A stretch of DNA of 64,000 bases from Rhynchosporium graminicola. Lineage: Eukaryota; Ascomycota; Leotiomycetes; Helotiales; Ploettnerulaceae. Below, piece by piece: positions 23,401-34,400 of the stretch (the first letter of the stretch is position 1; each line of letters begins with the position of its first letter). Location of the stretch: NCBI GenBank assembly GCA_900074885.1, contig FJUW01000001.1, positions 1,364,001 to 1,428,000 of the forward strand, written 5' to 3'. The notes under the pieces were generated by a model. It was not told where the DNA came from and made no database searches. It was given only the letters and a program-made list of their open reading frames with translations. The position numbers and the translations under genes were made by a program.

Positions 23401-24799
23401 GGAGACTACAGCATCATCTGCGGAGATCACTTGTCATACCGATATGAGATCATCGACGTTCTGGGCAAGGGCAGCTTTGGTCAAGTTGTTCGATGCATTG
23501 ATCATAAGCTAGGTACTCTCGTTGCCATTAAGATTATCCGCAACAAGAAGCGTTTTCATCAGCAAGCTTTGGTGGAGGTGAACATTCTGCAAAAGCTGCG
23601 CGAATGGGTAGGTAGGCCACTGCTCTGATCGGCATTCGCTAACTTGAAGTCAGGATCCCAAAAATAAGCACAGCATGGTCAACTTCACCCAAAGCTTCTA
23701 CTTCCGCGGTCATCTTTGTATCTCCACCGAGCTACTTGATATGAATCTTTACGAGTTCATCAAGTCAAACGCTTTTAAAGGATTTTCCCTCAAAATTGTC
23801 CGCCGCTTCACTAAGCAAATGCTCAGCAGCTTGTTATTGTTGAAGCAACATAAAGTCATTCATTGCGACCTCAAACCTGAGAATATCCTCCTTGCCCATC
23901 CAATGCACTCCGAAATCAAGGTAATCGATTTCGGGTCCAGTTGCTTCGAGAACGAGAAGGTCTACACATATATTCAATCCCGCTTCTACCGCTCCCCGGA
24001 AGTTATCCTTGGTATGACTTACGGCATGCCAATAGATATGTGGAGTCTGGGGTGTATCCTGGCCGAGCTGTACACCGGTGTCCCTATATTCCCTGGCGAA
24101 AACGAACAAGAGCAACTCTCCTGCATCATGGAAGTCTTCGGTCCCCCCGGTAAACACTTAATCGACAAGTCCACCCGCAAGAAGCTCTTTTTCGACTCCC
24201 TGGGCAAGCCTCGTCTCACTGTCTCCTCCAAAGGCCGTAGACGCAAACCATCTTCTAAGACTCTCCAACAAGTCCTCAAGTGTGATGATGAATCGTTCCT
24301 CGATTTCCTGACACGTTGCTTGAGATGGGATCCGGATAACCGCATGAAGCCTGAAGAAGCTGTTCGGCATGAGTTCCTCACCGGCCAAAAGATGTCCGCT
24401 CCCCTCCCCCGCATGTCAGCTCGCAATGAGAGCAAATCCCCTATCAAGCGTACGAGCACTGTGGCAACCACCCCATCCGGTGGTAATCGTCCACTCCCCG
24501 AACCACCTGTTACGAGCTTCAAGAATGGAACGGCTGTTAGGCAGAGACAGACGATTGGTGCTAGTCCGAGCAAGAATGCTGTTCCAGCACAGGGACCTCC
24601 AAGACGTCAGAGTAATATCAATGTTGGTGGATTGGTTGGTGGGGGTGCGAGCAGGAGGATGAGTATGGCTGGTGGAGCTGTTTTGGCACCTGGTAGTAGT
24701 GGTTTGCCGCGAGTTACTAGAAGCGTCAGTGGGAAGCTTGCAGGTGAGACTGGAATGGCTTCTGCCGGTGCAAGTGCTGCGATGAACAAGCGTGCATAG
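20413..24799 (+). CDS. pom1: Pom1-like DYRK-family protein kinase
   Basis: Two exons, 20413-23607 and 23654-24799, joined by a 46-base GTAGGT...CAG intron; 1,446 residues. The open frame extends upstream of 20413 but without ATG, so the start is the first in-frame ATG; an upstream exon is possible. Residues 1-900 are Ser/Pro/Thr-rich and disordered. A DYRK-homology box (about 945-966, NIYERGEILDYKDIYFAG) precedes the kinase domain. Kinase motifs: glycine loop GKGSFGQVV (about 1016), VAIKII lysine, HCDLKPEN catalytic loop (about 1136, Cys for the usual Arg as in DYRKs), DFGSS, and the activation loop YTYIQSRFYRSPEVILG whose YTY would be autophosphorylated. In fission yeast Pom1 forms polar gradients and controls mitotic entry and division-plane placement. 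The C-terminal tail is basic and Ser-rich. Exon joining restores REWDPKNKHSMVNF, the normal kinase sequence. Confidence 0.92.
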
Positions 24800-26169
24800 G
24801 TTCATAGGCTATCGAGTTTGCAAGATATCACGATCATGGTCGGATTATGGATGGAATGATTGATTGAATTGGGTACATACGCATGGACATGAATATGAGC
24901 TTGCATGAGCGATGAGAAGGATGAGCAAGCAAGCGTGGCGTGCACGCATACATAGGCGTTCATGTGCTTCTTTTGCTGTTCATATCTTTATCATCGAGGA
25001 ATGAGATGACATGGGACAATAGGGTGGCTTCTTTCTACATACCCCCTCTTTACAGTTTACTTCTTGCCGAAGGTTTTTTTTAATAGAAGCTTCATTTTTC
25101 ATAGACATATGGTGGAGTGATCGTTTGCTTGGCGTTTTTTTGAGCATGGAAATGAGATACCTGCTGCCGTGTTTAGACGAGATGTTCATCGAGATAATTG
25201 CACTGTGCTCTCTCGTGTAGCTAGCGAGATAAAATGGACGATGGAATGAACGAATACAGAGTTTGGCTTGAGGAAGCCGATTGCAACGGAACATATAATT
25301 CTTCCAATATTTCCTCGTTCTTCTTTTCCCTGTCAGCTCCTTTTTGTAGAAGCGAAGAAGCAGAGCTCGCTGCTCTTGTGGTCCACCTGAATATGCAGAA
25401 CTTGAAGTTCTTGACGGCCAGACTGTAGCTATACTCTACATGAACGAGAATCAAGGTACTCAGCACGAGCTACAATGTCAACATTTTGTTTCGTGATATT
25501 GCTCATGTGGTTTGAAATTGCCTATGGCCATGACTTGAGCTTTAGTTCTGTTGGAACTAGCGGTGATGGAGAGCATTTTTCTCTTGCTTTTCTGTAGTCG
25601 ATTAGGCATCTCCTTTAAATTCATGAACACTTCAGTGATGTTCAGAATACTGAGTTGGAGTTACTTCATAACCTTACGTATCTTCCCCTTGCTGAATGTA
25701 ATGGTTGATCATACATATTGTTTCATGATCACGTGTAGTATTTCCAGGCTCGCGCATCCCTGCCCAATCTTTTGTTTACATGGCAACCCACGAGCGCGAC
25801 CATAAATTATTTCATGGCAATGCCAGCGCATAAAAAGAAAAGCCACAATCACGAGAACAACAATAACAATATATTTACGGTATCCTGGATTCTGGAGTGT
25901 CTCGGTACATCAACGTATGCGAATCGAGAAAGTAGCATACATTTTCTGCAGCATTGAGAAGAGGAAAGAACTGTACCTAGTGGATATTGGGAGGATTCGC
26001 GAACAAACGAGGGGAAACAACATATCACCACAGATACAGACAGAAGAGTCTGCGGCAACAAGCAAACACAATCGCAGACGTCCACTCCTTTTAACACACT
26101 CGAACCCCAACACATCTATCTACCTGCCCCCCGATATCTCTGGGCTCACACCCACCCCAAACACCGATA
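24800..26169. other. Intergenic: kinase 3' region and TinC-like promoter
   Basis: About 1.4 kb between two plus-strand genes. No coding frame is supported. The last part before 26170 is C-rich and A-rich with many short CACC/CCCC stretches, typical of a fungal 5' leader. Confidence 0.55.
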
Positions 26170-28617
26170 ATGGACACCGATAACCTCCGCACCGCCTCCC
26201 TCTACATCAACAATCAGCTTCTCTCCCGCGGTCTACTCCGCAATGGGCAAAACATCGACTTCGCGCGTCCAGACAAGGCGGTCGCGGATGGAGGAGAAGG
26301 ATTGGAGAAGACAATGGGGAGAGTCATGAGTGTAGTCAACGATTTGATCTTGCGACGTGATCGCGATGCAACACAACGCGAAGCCCTCACCACAACACTT
26401 CGAACACTACGCGCAGAGAATTTAAGGCATGCTACGGATATGGAACGTCTGACTGCGAAGAATGCTGAGGCGCAGAGGAAGCTGGGTATCGCGGAGTCAG
26501 CGGAGAGGGCGATGAAGGGGCAGTTAAAGAGCGCAGAAATGGGGAATAGAGTGTTGAAAGAGGATATGGCGAAGATGAAGGTTTTGGTGGCGCAGACGAG
26601 GAGTCAGTGTAGTAATGAGGTTAGGAAGAGAGAGAGGACTATTGAGGGCATGAAGAAACATGTTGGCGGGGATGGGAGGGTGAGGGGTGGTGGGAAGGCG
26701 GTGGGCAATAGGGAGATTGTTGTTGTGGCGGGAGTTGGGGAGGATGAGTGGGAGAATGGGGCAATGGGTGTGGGAGAGGAGGGATATGATTTGAGGAGCG
26801 AGACGAATGAATTCCTAACTGAGCTCGCGAGAGGCTTGAGCGAGGAAAATGAACATCTTGCTGCGTTGGCTAGACGTACTGTCGAAACTCTCCGGTCATT
26901 AAGTGGATGGGAGAAAGATCACCAAAACCCTCAAAATAATGGACAACAGGATATGGTTGTACAAACTGAAAGCGGATACGATAACCTTGCTCAAGAAACC
27001 GAGGCTGTATTGGAACATGTTAGGACATTACTTACGAACCCGAGTTTCGTACCCTTGGAAGAGGTGGAGATTAGAGAAGAAGAAATTATCAGGTTGAGAG
27101 AGGGGTGGGAGAGGATGGAAAGTAGATGGAAAGATGCGGTGAGTATGATGGATGGGTGGAGGAAGCGGATGGCGAGGAGTGGGCAGACTGTTAATTTGGA
27201 GGAGTTGAAGATGGGGTTGATGCTTAGTCCACTCAAAAACAAAGATGGTTCCGGAGCTGGCAATGCGCAGGGTATGACTGAAGCAAAAGAGTTTGGTCTG
27301 AGTATGGTGGAAGAAGAGGATGGAGAGGGAGATACGCAGGCGGACATAGATGCTATGGATGATAGTGTTGAGATGCCGGATCCGGATCTAGATCTTGGCG
27401 ATGATTTGGAAGAAGGAGATTTTGATGATGATGAGATGGATGAGGATTCCGACTCTAGCCTGTTTGAAGAAGAGCCCATGGAAGACGAAGACGACACCGA
27501 GACTTCCCAGGACCAGCAAGAAGATGAAGAGGCCAATTACACGATTCACACCGCATCATCCATGTCGCCTGGTCCCCCTCCGCAGCTATCTCCTCTCAAG
27601 GAAAGCAATTTGAATGCTAGAGCGGCGGCGCCTAGTCCTCCTCATTACTCACGCAGAGAAGGAGGAGAGAGCGAAGAGGAAAGAGATGGGTTCACAACCA
27701 TTATGGAGGAGAATACGTATGATCTTCTGCAGCTAGCATCACCAAAGAAGAAATTGTCCTCTGAGCGATCCACACCACAGTCGCTTGGGAAACATAGGGG
27801 AGCGAAGAAGGAGAATACACCACTGGGACGACGTGCTTTGGGTAGAAGGGAAGCAGAATCAGAATCACGAGATGAGGTCGTACTCCTGAGTACGAGTTTC
27901 CCTCCTCCTGTTCTTGCGCCACGGGAACAGGCTACTTCAACAACCAGTGCAAGGTCGGGGTCTTCGTCACCTACGAAATCATCCTCGTCCAAACGCCCAG
28001 CTTCGTCTGCATCTAGCAGACTCACCTCCCAAACACGAGATCAATCAACTCCCCGGAACAAGCTGGCAGCGACACCAAGCGCAGAATCCCGTCTCCCTCG
28101 GCCAAGGGAACAGCCACCAATGCAAAGCCCCTTAACAATGGCTAGTATAGCTGCGAAACTTGCTGCCAGTGAGCGAGAAGCTGATGCTGCGAGGGTCAGG
28201 GCTAAGTTGAAGGCTGCGAGGGGCAAGGCAGGTGTTGCTGCTTCTGGTTTGAATGCTGCGGGGATGGGAAGAGCAGCTGCTGGGAGAGCGGAGAGGAGGA
28301 AGGAAGATGAGGAGAGGAGGGAGAACGAGGAGAGGAAATTGATGCCTCCTCCGCCTACGCCTAGGCGGAACCTTACAAACCGAGAGCCTGATTCCTCAAC
28401 CAAACCAACTGACGAGCCTGGAAATGCTTCAATGCCAAATCAGCAAGAGAACTCGAACGTCAATCTGAATGACGCAAGGTCAAGGAAACGAAAAGCTAGG
28501 GATCTTGGGCTGGGAGGAAAGGGTACTGGGAGGGCGAGTCGGAGGAGAAGTACGTTAAGTCCGTGGGAACTGGAGAGTTTGATCCTTGGTGGTGCTGGAG
28601 CGAGTCCGGAGAAATGA
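26170..28617 (+). CDS. TinC-like / ADIP (Msd1-SSX2IP) family coiled-coil protein
   Basis: Intronless, 815 residues, ATG at 26170. The N-terminus (SLYINNQLLSRGLLRNG, then VNDLILRRDRDATQREAL) matches the afadin- and alpha-actinin-binding (ADIP) family, which includes Aspergillus NIMA-interacting TinC and the spindle/centrosome-anchoring Msd1/SSX2IP proteins. Residues about 45-165 form a long coiled coil; a second helical stretch covers about 205-350. Residues about 377-455 are strongly acidic, and the rest is Ser/Pro/Arg-rich and disordered with an Ala-rich helix (about 655-720). The C-terminus is basic (SRKRKARDLGLGG). From the family, a role at microtubule organising centres in mitosis is likely. 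A glycine-rich insertion (about 167-200) separates the two helical parts. Family assignment rests on the N-terminal motif and architecture. Confidence 0.8.
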   Translation: MDTDNLRTASLYINNQLLSRGLLRNGQNIDFARPDKAVADGGEGLEKTMGRVMSVVNDLILRRDRDATQREALTTTLRTLRAENLRHATDMERLTAKNAEAQRKLGIAESAERAMKGQLKSAEMGNRVLKEDMAKMKVLVAQTRSQCSNEVRKRERTIEGMKKHVGGDGRVRGGGKAVGNREIVVVAGVGEDEWENGAMGVGEEGYDLRSETNEFLTELARGLSEENEHLAALARRTVETLRSLSGWEKDHQNPQNNGQQDMVVQTESGYDNLAQETEAVLEHVRTLLTNPSFVPLEEVEIREEEIIRLREGWERMESRWKDAVSMMDGWRKRMARSGQTVNLEELKMGLMLSPLKNKDGSGAGNAQGMTEAKEFGLSMVEEEDGEGDTQADIDAMDDSVEMPDPDLDLGDDLEEGDFDDDEMDEDSDSSLFEEEPMEDEDDTETSQDQQEDEEANYTIHTASSMSPGPPPQLSPLKESNLNARAAAPSPPHYSRREGGESEEERDGFTTIMEENTYDLLQLASPKKKLSSERSTPQSLGKHRGAKKENTPLGRRALGRREAESESRDEVVLLSTSFPPPVLAPREQATSTTSARSGSSSPTKSSSSKRPASSASSRLTSQTRDQSTPRNKLAATPSAESRLPRPREQPPMQSPLTMASIAAKLAASEREADAARVRAKLKAARGKAGVAASGLNAAGMGRAAAGRAERRKEDEERRENEERKLMPPPPTPRRNLTNREPDSSTKPTDEPGNASMPNQQENSNVNLNDARSRKRKARDLGLGGKGTGRASRRRSTLSPWELESLILGGAGASPEK

Positions 28618-29330
28618 GAAGGAAGGTACCTAAGCAATCGAACGTGGGAAGAAGATGACAGGAAGGATGCTTCTGGATTAATGTGATGGCATTTTGGAAG
28701 ACTTGTACCAGTAGCCATAGACCTACCTGGCTTGGATTCTGGGTTAGCGGAACAGTGTGTGTGGTAATGTTGTATGTATGCATTTTATGATTCTAACCCG
28801 GTGGTACTTGGGCTTGCTTGACTTGAGAAGATTTGGATTAGAAAGGATGGGGTGGAGTTTCTTTGTATATCGCGATATTCATATACCTCGCGTAGAACAA
28901 ACAATATGAATGGATGCAAGTACTTCACGTTCCCTTCTCTGCGCTTGTGAGATGAGGTTTGACAATAATACTTACTATCCATCCTGTCATCAATTTTTTT
29001 GATTTTTTTCTTTCCATTTTCGGGATCTCTTGCCCATATTGTGCCTTGATAGTGTGAAGGAATTTCACAGCGGTCCTGCAGCGAGCTTGATAATGATCAG
29101 CGAATTCCTCTCTTGTTTGAAATACATGGTGGTTGGCTTGCGATCGAGTGCAGCATGAGTGTTAGGATGCATAGATCATTACATTGCGGTCGAAATACAG
29201 AACGAAGGTGAGAGAGACAATTTACAAGCTTGGCTGAAGCTATCTCTTCGCTTTCGAAATATATTCGCTACCTTTATAAAAACTGTTATCTACCTGCCCA
29301 ACTAACCAGTCTCTTGATCTAGCCATCGAC
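28618..29330. other. Convergent intergenic region
   Basis: The 3' ends of the TinC-like gene (plus) and the HAD gene (minus) face each other here. No coding frame is supported; both 3' untranslated regions and polyadenylation signals should lie here. Confidence 0.5.
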
Positions 29331-31112
29331 TCATAACTTCGCCTTCCCGATCTTCGGCGTAATAGCTTTCCGTTCCGCATTTCCGGCAAGCTTCAAACCC
29401 GTCATATCCTCCAGCTGATCCACAGCCTCAAATGCCCGTCCGAGATGCACTTTGATGGTCCTGAACCCGAACGCCTTTCCAGCTTTCAGGTTCTCGCCGA
29501 TATCATCTAGGAAGACTATGTCGTTGGGTTGGATCCCCGAGGCCCAGTTGTTGGCGAGGCCACGGGGAGTAGAGGCGTAGGAGGAGGCGAAGGTGCGGAG
29601 AGTGGTGAGTGTGTGGTTGTAGATTTCGGGTGAGGGTTTGCGGAGTCTGGGTGGGGGAGGGAGGTTAGTTGAGTTGAGTTGGGTAGGGTTTGAAAGACGA
29701 TGATTGATGAAAGAAAAGAGATAGCACGGGTTAGAACATGAGTTAAAGTTCTTCAAGAACACCTCTCCTAGCACTCCTCGCTTTACGCACCAAGATACGA
29801 CTCGTTACAATCAAGCAAGGATAAGAAGAAATGTAAGATCACATACCCTACATGAGCACTACTAACAAAAACATCGAATAGCCTCCTGATATCCTTCTCT
29901 GGTGGCGGATTCACATACGGGTGTCCCTCCGGAAATATCACCGTATTACTCAGAGCAGCGAGTATATATTTTCCGCTTTTATTGAGGTTTTGTAGAGCGG
30001 GATACATCCAGGGATCGAAATCCCGGCTATGAGACATCATTTGCCAGAAGAGGTATTCGGCGTCGACTTTGGGCACTGATGGCTGTGAGGGGTGTCAGGT
30101 AGGTGCTTATACGAAACGTGGAGATGTGATTGGAGAGGGAGAGTTCCACCAACTTGATCTAGTTGATGAAGAACTTGTTAGATGTGGTTGAGGACTACAA
30201 AAAGGGAAAGGGAAATGTGGAAGATGGAACATACAACTTCCTCCCCCAAACTCGGGTCCGCTTTCCTTGCTTTTTCGAGATAGAAATTCCTCCATAACGA
30301 AGGATTATGTAGGTCGTCTGAGAAACCAGCGAACCATTTCGCATCCATTGGTAGTTCGCCGCGCTCTAGACGATGCCAGAAACCGTGAGGTGAAGTGCGG
30401 GATATGCTGTGGTTTACCCAGCCTAGAGGGATGGAATGAGATATTTCGTAGTCGAAAATTGCTTGCATTGGTGAGACCACCTTTGGAGGGATGTCAGTGG
30501 GATATTTTAGAGATGGAGGGAGGGAAGGAAAGGACGGAGGGATAAGTGGGACGATGGAAGTGGTGTAAGAGAGTAGGTGATGTGAGGACTGAGGAAGCGG
30601 AAGTATGAGAGAAGATGAGAGCCTCAAGCACTAGGATAAGGAATGGGATCGAAGACTTGATATAGCACTTTCATGGCCAAGTATCGATCCACATACTGAT
30701 GGGGTAACGGTAGCGTAGGTAGAATTCAATCACACAAGAATGTAAGAGTACACCATGAACCCACGTCCATTGTATATACTCAAATAACAGATGACTTCTA
30801 ATCGATTTCAAGAGTAGTTGAGAAAAAGAGTCAAGCACCAGCCTTCCGGGTAGAGATAGTTCTGAAATAGCAGCAGGACAAACATGCAGTCTTGATAATT
30901 CAGAATAGTTCCTAGACAACTTGGCAGGGAAGCCAATACTTGACTGAATCAACGATCCTGATGCAATGCATTCGTCTGATGTGAGACTCATGATCAATGC
31001 AGTAAACAAGAGCAAAGACGAGCAACAACAATACAAACACAATGAAAAGGGTCCTTACACAAACCCCTCCGATATCAAACAGTCTGTATTTACTCATCAG
31101 CCGAAGCTCCAT
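29331..31112 (-). CDS. HAD-superfamily hydrolase (ACAD10/epoxide-hydrolase N-domain type)
   Basis: Four exons on the minus strand: 31112-31059, 30480-30235, 30082-29847 and 29646-29331, totalling 852 bases, 283 residues. Joined exons give the HAD motifs in order: LFDIGGVC at residues 11-18 (nucleophile Asp; the second Asp of the classic DxD is Gly, as in ACAD10-type proteins), ILAALSNT (motif II Ser), GLRKPSPEIY (motif III Lys) and NDIVFLDDIGENLKAG (motif IV DD pair). The cap region contains GWVNHSISRTSPHGFWHRLERGE, a signature of this fungal family. Substrate unknown; a cytosolic phosphatase or dehalogenase-like reaction is the family expectation. The first intron is 578 bases, long for a fungus, and follows only 18 codons. 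Shares its upstream region with the divergent RPL5 gene. Confidence 0.87.
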
Positions 31113-31716
31113 TCGTGATTTAAGTGAGGTTGATGGGTCAGTAGGTATACGATTAAACTTACAAGACTTTTGGTTGTTTCGAGTTTGCCATGGTTGCTTC
31201 TATACTATCCAGAACGAAATCTACAGGATAATCTTCTTGAGACATGAGAACGAGAAGGATGAGATGAGAGTTCCGAAAATGGACTGGAATTTGATATGGA
31301 CGCGGTTGAAGATGCCGAGGCCTCGGACTCGGGCTAAGCTACATGTGACAAAATTGGGAATTCTGCAATTTGTACACCGCCAAAGCGGGTCACGTGAAAG
31401 ATCATCAGTGACTGAAATCCTGAATTTCTTTCCCATGCCTAATTTTGTAGCGGAAAGCTCGAGAACATATTCACCATTGACTCAAAGTTTTCGAGTATTT
31501 GCATGTGTACCTTATCACAGTCTAAGCAGGAGAGAAACTCCGGCTTCGTGAACGTGCTGAATGTTCGTCGACGACCTTTTTCCTCCACTCTACTCAGGCG
31601 GCTGGCGGGGAACTTTTGGCTAAGCGAGCCCGCACAAGTCATATCCCCAAAATTCTTACAGACAACTTCTACAACCTCCAAGCCAACGACATCGACAACC
31701 CGCGAAATCCTTCAAG
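31113..31716. promoter_or_regulatory. Bidirectional promoter region, HAD gene / RPL5
   Basis: 604 bases separate the ATGs of two divergent genes. The RPL5 side is pyrimidine-rich (for example CCTTTTTCCTCCACTC near 31577), typical of ribosomal-protein promoters and leaders in fungi, and ends with the start context CTTCAAGATGG. No firm TATA box is seen on either side. Confidence 0.55.
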
Positions 31717-32980
31717 ATGGTAAGTCTCTACCATGGTGGTTGATCGGAGTAGAAGCCCGCGATACTCTGCTCTGCTCCAAGAACAAGGTACTCCGATTAG
31801 CAGAAATGCGAAAAGAGGACTGAGAGGGTCCTTGCAGAATGTTCGGGCGGTGCTCCTGAAATGTCAACTGCGGATTCGAGGATGAGGAATTTGGGCTAAT
31901 TGTTCTGCGTGATTACAGCCTTTCGCCAAGTTGCAGAAGAACTCTGCGTACTACAGGTTAGTCAACTCAACTCGATTCCAGTTTATCATTGTTCTGGCTT
32001 GGGAGAGATTCAACGTGGGCTGGATCGAGGCGCAACCTCAAAACCCAGCTTCACATTCTGCCCATGCCATGCCCTCATACCTCATCTCAATCCATCCCGA
32101 CTCCCTGCTAACTTCTCTCAGTCGCTACCAGACTAAGTACAAGCGTCGTCGCTCAGGAAAGACCGATTACTACGCCCGCAAGCGCCTCATCACCCAAGCA
32201 AAGAACAAGTACAATGCACCAAAATACCGTCTCGTAGTCCGATTCACCAACCGCGACATCGTTATGCAGATCGTCACCTCCGAGATTACTGGCGACAAGG
32301 TCTTCTGCGCTGCCTACTCCCACGAGCTTAAGGCATACGGAATTGAGCACGGTCTTACCAACTGGGCCGCCGCATACTGCACTGGTCTCCTGATAGCCCG
32401 TCGTGTTCTCAAGAAGCTCGGCATGGACGAGACCTTCACTGGTGTCGAAGAGGCCGATGGAGAATACAAGTTGACAGAGGCTGGGGATGACGAGGATGCT
32501 CGCCGCCCATTCAAGGCTTTCCTTGATGTTGGTCTTGCCCGCACATCTACTGGTGCCCGTATCTTCGGTGCCATGAAGGGTGCTTCCGACGGTGGTATTC
32601 TCATTCCCCACTCCGAGAACCGTTTCCCAGGTTACGATATTGAGAGCAAGGAGCTCGATGCCGACACCCTCCGCAAATACATCTTCGGTGGCCACATCGC
32701 TGAGTACATGGAGACCTTGGCCGATGACGATGAGGAGCGATACAAGTCCCAATTCCAGGGCTACATCGATGATGAGATAGAGGCTGATGGTTTGGAGGAG
32801 CTTTACCAGGAGGCTCACAAGGCCATCCGCGAGGACCCATTCAAGAAGGTTGATGATGCTGGTGAGAAGAAGTCTAAGGATGAGTGGAAGGCCGAGGCTC
32901 TCAAGTACAAGGGCCGCAAGTTGACCAAGGAGGAGAAGGTTGAGAGAGTCAAGGCCAAGATTTCGGAGCTCAGAGCATAG
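31717..32980 (+). CDS. RPL5: 60S ribosomal protein L5 (uL18)
   Basis: Three exons: 31717-31719 (the ATG only), 31919-31956 and 32122-32980; 299 residues, the usual length. The spliced start reads [20 protein letters not shown], the conserved uL18 N-terminus, followed by [23 protein letters not shown] as expected. Other conserved blocks are [56 protein letters not shown] and [12 protein letters not shown]. The C-terminus is lysine-rich ([19 protein letters not shown]). RPL5 binds 5S rRNA with RPL11 and enters the large subunit as the 5S RNP. Introns are 199 bases (GTAAGT...ACAG) and 165 bases (GTTAGT...TCAG). A first exon limited to the start codon is common in fungal ribosomal-protein genes. 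Confidence 0.97.
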
Positions 32981-34400
32981 ATTTGTCTTTGATGCTCCTT
33001 TTCGTGGCTTCTCATTTTTTGTACGGGGGATTTGCTCTGCTTCTGAAAAGCATATTCGGCTTCACACGGAGTTGATACTGGCAGGAAATGAAACCTGGAT
33101 GGCAATGACCTAATGCAATGACTCAAAACAATGGCTATCTTTGATGTGGTGATGATATTGCTCGAGAGTGAGTTGGTGTGTTGCCACTGTACAAACCGCC
33201 GTAGTACTATCCTCTGTTCGTCACATTTATTATAATGATATGCCACACAGCCAGTGAGGTAGTAACTTCTACACTGTTTGGAATCAAGTCTCCCAACAGC
33301 TGTCATGTAATGTATTGTTTTGTTTTGGATCTTCTTGCTAGATGATTGGTTAAGCGATTCCGTTTACTTAAGAGGGGCTAACTTTCCGAGTAAGGGCTTT
33401 GTCCGAACTCGTTGGATGTCGAAAGATCTTTCAGGTTATATCATGCGATTCATCCGTTTAAGCACTGGCATTCAAAGGTCAGAGTTCAAAACCGGGCTAT
33501 CTAATCCGTATCTTCATCATTAAATGTCCAACTTTCAACCTTTGACCTTTGACCTTCAAGCCTGAACCATCTCCCCTGGCTGTTCATGTCCTGTCATGTC
33601 CAGTCATGTCATGCCCCGTGCAATGACGCCGAAATCCCAGGTTTCCACTCTCGGCCCCACGTAGCACTCAATGTCCAATCACAGTCGATTACCCTCTCTA
33701 AACAGATGCGCCCGCTTTGCCCGATCTCTCGGCTCCGCCCCGCTCCGCGCGCTCGAACCATGGAGGTCCGATTAGGAAAACATCAGCAGTCGCTCACTCG
33801 TTTCCTTGGAGGGGACAGAGGGGAGGGGAGAGGAGGGTGACATGAGGCAATTCGCTTGATTTACTCGGGCCTGGAAAACCTTCTTTGCTGTGCGTTCCGA
33901 CCTTGCCATTGAGACGCAAAGTCTAAAGAGATCACGAGCACGAACAACGTCGACTCAATCCACAAGATGAGTGAGTGACGTTCGTGCATTACTAATGTGG
34001 CGCAAACATACAGAAAGAGTAATGCATCAATAATAGATAGCCGTACCTGTGCCAGTACCTGTACCCAGCTGCTGAGCTGCTCATCTCAGCTGAGTATCGC
34101 CGACTTTCAAGCTTCAGGATCGGACACATACAATTGTCTACGGAGGGAAAGATAGAACAGCACAGCACAGGAAAGGATTGCAAGGACAGGATACCTAGCA
34201 TTACCATAGCAGGACCGAGCAGGGCAGGTCCAAGTCACCTCACCTACCGACTGCCGCAGCTGTGATAGTATCCGGACTTCCATATTTCTAGGATCACTTC
34301 GAGACGAGGACAGACAGGGGCAGATATCGATATTTACGCCACGTTACGCGGTTCAGCAACAGGGAAGGGAAGAAAGAAGAAAGGCAGAAAGGAAGCAATC
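32981..34400. other. Intergenic: RPL5 3' region and MHP1-like promoter
   Basis: About 1.4 kb with no supported coding frame. It holds a short low-complexity repeat at 33535-33615 and, near 34045-34100, a cluster of interleaved CAGCTG and GAGCTGCTC palindromes with two GTACCTGT copies, which could bind basic helix-loop-helix factors. The stretch just before 34401 is purine-rich (GGGAAGGGAAGAAAGAAGAA). Confidence 0.5.
33535..33615. repeat. Short tandem repeats (TTTGACC and CATGTC units)
   Basis: CCTTTGACCTTTGACCTT is followed within 40 bases by CATGTC repeated with spacers (CATGTCCTGTCATGTCCAG and more). Imperfect low-complexity repeats with no coding frame. Confidence 0.7.
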
